A stretch of DNA of 64,000 bases from Peltaster fructicola (Eukaryota > Ascomycota > Dothideomycetes): positions 124,001 to 188,000 of the forward strand of contig CP051139.1 in the NCBI GenBank assembly GCA_001592805.2, given 5' to 3'. Shown here in pieces: positions 60,826-64,000 of the stretch. The notes beneath the pieces were generated by a model. It was not told the DNA's origin. It did not search any database and saw only the letters and a program-made list of their open reading frames with translations. Position 1 is the stretch's first letter; every line of letters begins with the position of its first letter. A program made the translations under genes and the position numbers.

Positions 60826-61957
60826 TTGTCATGACGGACATGATCATTCGCTTTATGACTTCCGCATTCGCCAGACATCCGCAATCTTGCGTGACAACTC
60901 GTACATGATTCTGGACCATGCACATTCATCACGACATCGTCAGGTTCACAATTACGCGCACGCTCACATTGTCTCACGTCACAGGGAACAGACCAGGCGG
61001 ATATTTCTAGGACATATTATTGAGTACTGGCATCCTCGAGACAGGAAGTACAAGAGCATGCCCTGGGACATGGATGCAGTACTAGGAACAGCTGGATCGC
61101 CAGGCAAGATATGTGCCAGGATGAGAACACGAGGCAAGGACTTATCGTCGCTGCTGATCTCATCCTCGACTTGCAAGGCTCTTCACCGATAGATGGTACG
61201 CTACAAAGCTCAACTTATCTATGATCTCACGCTGGAAGATGGACGTGCGTGCAATAGGAGGGCATGCCCTGGAGAGCCCAATAGAACAAACACTTCGTCG
61301 CAGGACTAGCTGGTATTCAAGATACATCAAATAAGAATGGTCATCTATAACTCATTCAGCACGTCTTCCAACGCAAGCCAGTCGACTGGAGATTGAGACA
61401 TCGCATTTACAGTTTCGCGAAGGTGGCATTTTCATGCTGGTGGCAAGGCGATCGGCATACGTGCCCGTCTACAGGATCAGGCACTTGTTGTTCAGCACGA
61501 TGAGTGGCTGCAGGATCTGACGACTCGGCACATGTTGACACTGGCTTGTGACATCAATCAGAGCAAGTATATGCGTTCACGCATCGTCTTGTTCCTGTAT
61601 TGTCGTTCAATTCCGCGTTTAGAGAGTTCAGGACAGCGTGCAGAGAGCATGAGGGCATCAACCAGCCAAGTTTCAGGGTATGATCGACTGCATGCCTTCA
61701 TAGCCAGCATCATCTTCGCTCTGAATGCTCAATCTCGCGTGACAGACAGAATCATAGTATGTGGTTGTTCGGACAGAGCCCACGATTGGCCCCACTGTTG
61801 CTGCCACGCGATTGCTTGGCGTCCGACGTCAGCTTCTCGAACAGCTACGTCCAACAGCACTTGTTCCATCCCACGACCACATTGCGGCGCCAATTGTCTC
61901 GATTCAATCTTCACAACACACACAGCAGTCACAGCGCATTGCGCGCACACTTCCGAC
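60826..61957. other. Intergenic region upstream of ARPC4
   Basis: 1.13 kb. The frame of ARPC4 stays open upstream to 61532 but that part has no family similarity and lacks coding character, so it is read as leader. Nothing else seen. Confidence 0.5.
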
Positions 61958-62561
61958 ATGTCGCAGTCACTACGGCCATACCTCTCAGCTGTCCGAAGCA
62001 CACTCACAGCTGCACTCACTCTCTCAGACTTCGCATCACAGCACGCCGAACGACACAATGTTCCCGAGATTGAGGCACAAACGTCGCCAGAGCTCATTCT
62101 CAATCCTCTGACGGTATCACGAAATCAAGAAGAGCGAGTACTTGTGGAGCCATCGGTGAACAGCGTCAGAGTCAGCATAAGGATAAAGCAGGCAGACGAG
62201 ATCGAGCATATCTTGGTACACAAGTTTACGAGGTTCTTGACACAAAGAGCAGAAGCATTCTTCATCCTACGGCGGAAACCTGTGCCGGTATGTGTATTGA
62301 GAGGGAAATGGAATACAACTGACAGGGCAAAGGGCTACGACATCTCCTTTCTGATTACGAACTACCATTGCGAGTCTATGCTGAAGGCGAAGATCGTCGA
62401 CTTCGTACTGGAGTTCATGCAGGAGGTGGACAAGGAGATATCTGAGATGAAGCTCTTCCTTAACGCAAGAGCTCGTTTTGTGGCAGAGAGCTTCTTGACA
62501 CCGGTATGAATCTCGCCCTTCACCCATTCTCAACACTAACTTCAACTGTCAGTTCGATTGA
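61958..62561 (+). CDS. ARC19: Arp2/3 complex subunit 4 (ARPC4, p20)
   Basis: Core scaffold subunit of the Arp2/3 complex, which nucleates branched actin for endocytic patches. Exons: 61958-62287, 62333-62503, 62553-62561; introns 45 and 49 nt; 169 aa, the family length. It matches ARPC4 throughout: [92 protein letters not shown]. Intron 1 (62288-62332) uses the acceptor AAAG just before GGC TAC; an earlier CAG would break the frame. This intron has no stop and is a multiple of three, so unspliced RNA would add 15 residues. Intron 2 (GTATGA..CTAAC..CAG) leaves a final exon of 9 nt, Phe-Asp-stop, the expected ending. Confidence 0.95.
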
Positions 62562-63204
62562 TATACCATTCAGTACAGTTTACAATCTCCCAGCTTGATG
62601 CATGGGATGCATGGCAGCAGGAGAATCCATGCGCATGCGCTACAAGACGAACGACAAGACATATGGCATCATGTAAGTAAAACGTAGCAGAAGCAGACAG
62701 GACAGTAAGTATCATGCCTTATCACTTCGGTCCACATGTTGCATTTGTTCACAACGTTCCGGGAGTCATGGTAGCACCATCTGCTACCACTGAGTGGAAC
62801 GTATACTAGGCCCATCATTCCTTACTTCCAGACTGCATTACGTGATGTACTCATGCATATCTACTCTTCCTTCATATCTTGGTTCCGCTCTCATGCTGCT
62901 CGAGAGCTGGTAAGAAGAGCCGCTCCCTGACAGCATCGTCAAGGAGCATACCAAAGTCGAGACCCTTGTCCTGCTCATATAGGTTTGAGCTCCTTCCTAA
63001 GTTGCAGACTTGGCGGCTTGCCACGGTTGTTCGCGGCGCACCGAGCTAGCGCGGCACGAGCTCTCGTGTGTTTATAAGCTTGTGATATTGCTTCTGATTT
63101 CACTTACAACAACAATCACAATCGCCGCCGCGACCGTGTCTTGTTATAAAACCAATAACTGATCACAAGCAGCCACTCTCACGACCGCATCTTCGCATTC
63201 CTCA
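62562..63204. promoter_or_regulatory. Intergenic region upstream of the right-edge gene
   Basis: 643 bp with a TATAAA at 63145-63150, 55-85 bp before the two candidate start codons of the last gene. No other feature recognised. Confidence 0.45.
63145..63150 (+). promoter_or_regulatory. TATA box, right-edge gene
   Basis: TATAAA in TTGTTATAAAACC, 55 bp before ATG 63205 and 84 bp before ATG 63234. Confidence 0.4.
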
Positions 63205-64000
63205 ATGACATCGTTCTTGGCAACGGTGGCATCATGGAGGATAACGACTCGTAGGCCATCGCTACGGTCGCAAGGTGTCACGAATACTGACTACAACAGT
63301 TCCTACACACACATTCCGCCATACCACGACAGTGAGGACTGGCCACTGAGCTCCATCATGCAGCCAGCCATGTCCAGTGATCGCAAGCGTCGCCACTCAT
63401 CCTCAAGCAACGACAGCACCATGACTCAGATCTTCGGCCATGGACAGACCTACCAAGCTGCTGAAGAGGAGGTTACCGCTCGCGCAGTCAGCAGCACCGT
63501 TGGCAAGCCACCAGGTTCAACTCACTACATCTTGGGTCAGCACGACCTTGCTGGTTGGGATCCGGCTACCATGTACATTGGTGGCGTCATTCCAGACCGC
63601 AACACCACTCCAAGTAACAGTGGTACCGACAACAGCGGCACTGACAAGAGTATCGATTCTGCAACTCCATACAACTCGCCAAGCACTGGCATCACAGGCG
63701 TACTCACCCAAACTACTCCTTCACCGATCGTTGCCCATAACGCTCACTACAGCCGTGCCTCTATTCACTCTACCGACGCATTGCTTGATACTCCCACTCG
63801 TAGCACCACTACGACTGGACAAAACACATCGGGCCAGCTGCGCTCCGCTGTCAATAACGTCTATGTGCCTCGCAATGTCGCGCATCGTGCCAACACTGTT
63901 GCCAGCACACGCAACATCAGGGAGAACTGGCGTAACATCTCCAACACTACCGCCGCAAACGCTTCAATCATGAGTGGTCGTGCTGCCGCACCAGGAGGAG
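63205..64000 (+). CDS. Hypothetical Ser/Thr-rich protein, partial (continues past right edge)
   Basis: Open frame to the window end, not recognised. Two starts fit. Unspliced: ATG at 63205, in frame with the rest. Spliced: ATG at 63234 (MEDNDS), a 49-nt intron 63251-63299 (GTAGGC..CTGACTACAACAG), then the same frame; this donor, branch and acceptor look genuine, and the sequence removed, if retained, reads as Arg/Ser-rich filler, so I lean to the spliced form. The body has SYTHIPPYHDSEDWPLSS, a basic DRKRRHSSSS patch that could be a nuclear signal, and a long Ser/Thr/Asn-rich region (GGVIPDRNTTPSNSG, STDALLDTPTRSTTTTG). No domain is visible before the edge; a regulatory or DNA-binding protein is possible but not shown. 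Confidence 0.65.
   Translation, partial: MTSFLATVASWRITTRRPSLRSQGVTNTDYNSSYTHIPPYHDSEDWPLSSIMQPAMSSDRKRRHSSSSNDSTMTQIFGHGQTYQAAEEEVTARAVSSTVGKPPGSTHYILGQHDLAGWDPATMYIGGVIPDRNTTPSNSGTDNSGTDKSIDSATPYNSPSTGITGVLTQTTPSPIVAHNAHYSRASIHSTDALLDTPTRSTTTTGQNTSGQLRSAVNNVYVPRNVAHRANTVASTRNIRENWRNISNTTAANASIMSGRAAAPGG

Noticed and set aside
61532-61957. Upstream extension of the ARPC4 frame
   Set aside because: Open by chance; ARPC4 family proteins start at MSQSLRPYL (61958), and the extension has no similarity or coding bias.
1-64000. Transposons, LTR or viral relics, CRISPR arrays, secondary-metabolite cluster
   Set aside because: No reverse transcriptase, integrase, transposase, terminal repeats or spacer arrays were seen, and the gene set is mostly housekeeping.

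Overview
This window is a gene-dense stretch of a filamentous ascomycete (Pezizomycotina) nuclear genome, most likely Dothideomycetes; the class is an inference. The evidence is introns of about 39-99 nt (mostly 43-52) with GT..CTGAC/CTAAC..AG signals, a strong preference for C or G at third codon positions, and fungal families such as OAC1, PEX11C, the DSC/TUL1 ligase, an mL60-type mitoribosomal protein, GPI-anchored fasciclin, and the so-called HoxA13-like repeat protein. I see no transposon, viral relic, CRISPR array, rRNA or tRNA. Gene models below are built from open frames, splice signals and recalled family sequences; no search was run.

Layout. 1-6227 (-): class II myosin heavy chain, running off the left edge. 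6620-8830 (+): zf-C3H1 (Red1/ZFC3H1-like) protein. 9492-12686 (+): AlkB-type dioxygenase with paired zinc modules. 13975-14766 (+): acidic unknown. 15151-15771 (-): TRAPP subunit Trs20. 16267-17460 (+): membrane protein with a Cys/His-rich tail. 18073-22785 (-): 1570-aa Ala/Ser repeat protein with a signal anchor and a C-terminal KDEL. 24469-29055 (+): DOA10 E3 ligase. 29238-29844 (-): mitoribosomal mL60. 30016-31896 (-): seven-exon sugar transporter. 32965-34815 (+): T5orf172-domain protein. 35876-37231 (+): GPI-anchored two-domain fasciclin. 38603-40138 (+): PARG-like glycohydrolase. 40868-41578 (+): secreted Cys-rich GPI protein. 41772-42833 (-): Swd2. 43131-44163 (+): Oac1. 44202-45029 (-): Pex11C. 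45326-46158 (+): UBE2J-type membrane E2 with a frame break. 46636-48304 (+): beta-lactamase-like protein that appears to lack its catalytic serine. 49447-50638 (+): zinc alcohol dehydrogenase. 50659-53166 (-): DSC1/TUL1 RING ligase. 53833-55728 (+): single-pass membrane protein. 56068-57852 (-): hexose transporter. 59875-60825 (+): Yap-type bZIP factor. 61958-62561 (+): Arp2/3 subunit ARPC4. 63205->64000 (+): partial unknown.

How the genes relate. Most are housekeeping: actin cytoskeleton (myosin II, ARPC4), membrane traffic (Trs20), peroxisome and mitochondrion (Pex11C, Oac1, mL60), chromatin and RNA (Swd2, zf-C3H1). Three pieces of membrane-linked ubiquitin ligation (DOA10, a UBE2J-type E2, DSC1/TUL1) lie within 29 kb, close to a large protein predicted to be anchored in and retained in the ER. 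Genes are packed head-to-head over about 300 bp promoters or tail-to-tail with gaps as small as 20 bp, so overlapping 3' UTRs are expected.

The most interesting items are the KDEL-bearing repeat protein, the AlkB enzyme with duplicated zinc modules, the apparent pseudo-beta-lactamase, the frame break in the E2, and a 36-bp tandem repeat that runs through the stop codon of the hexose transporter.
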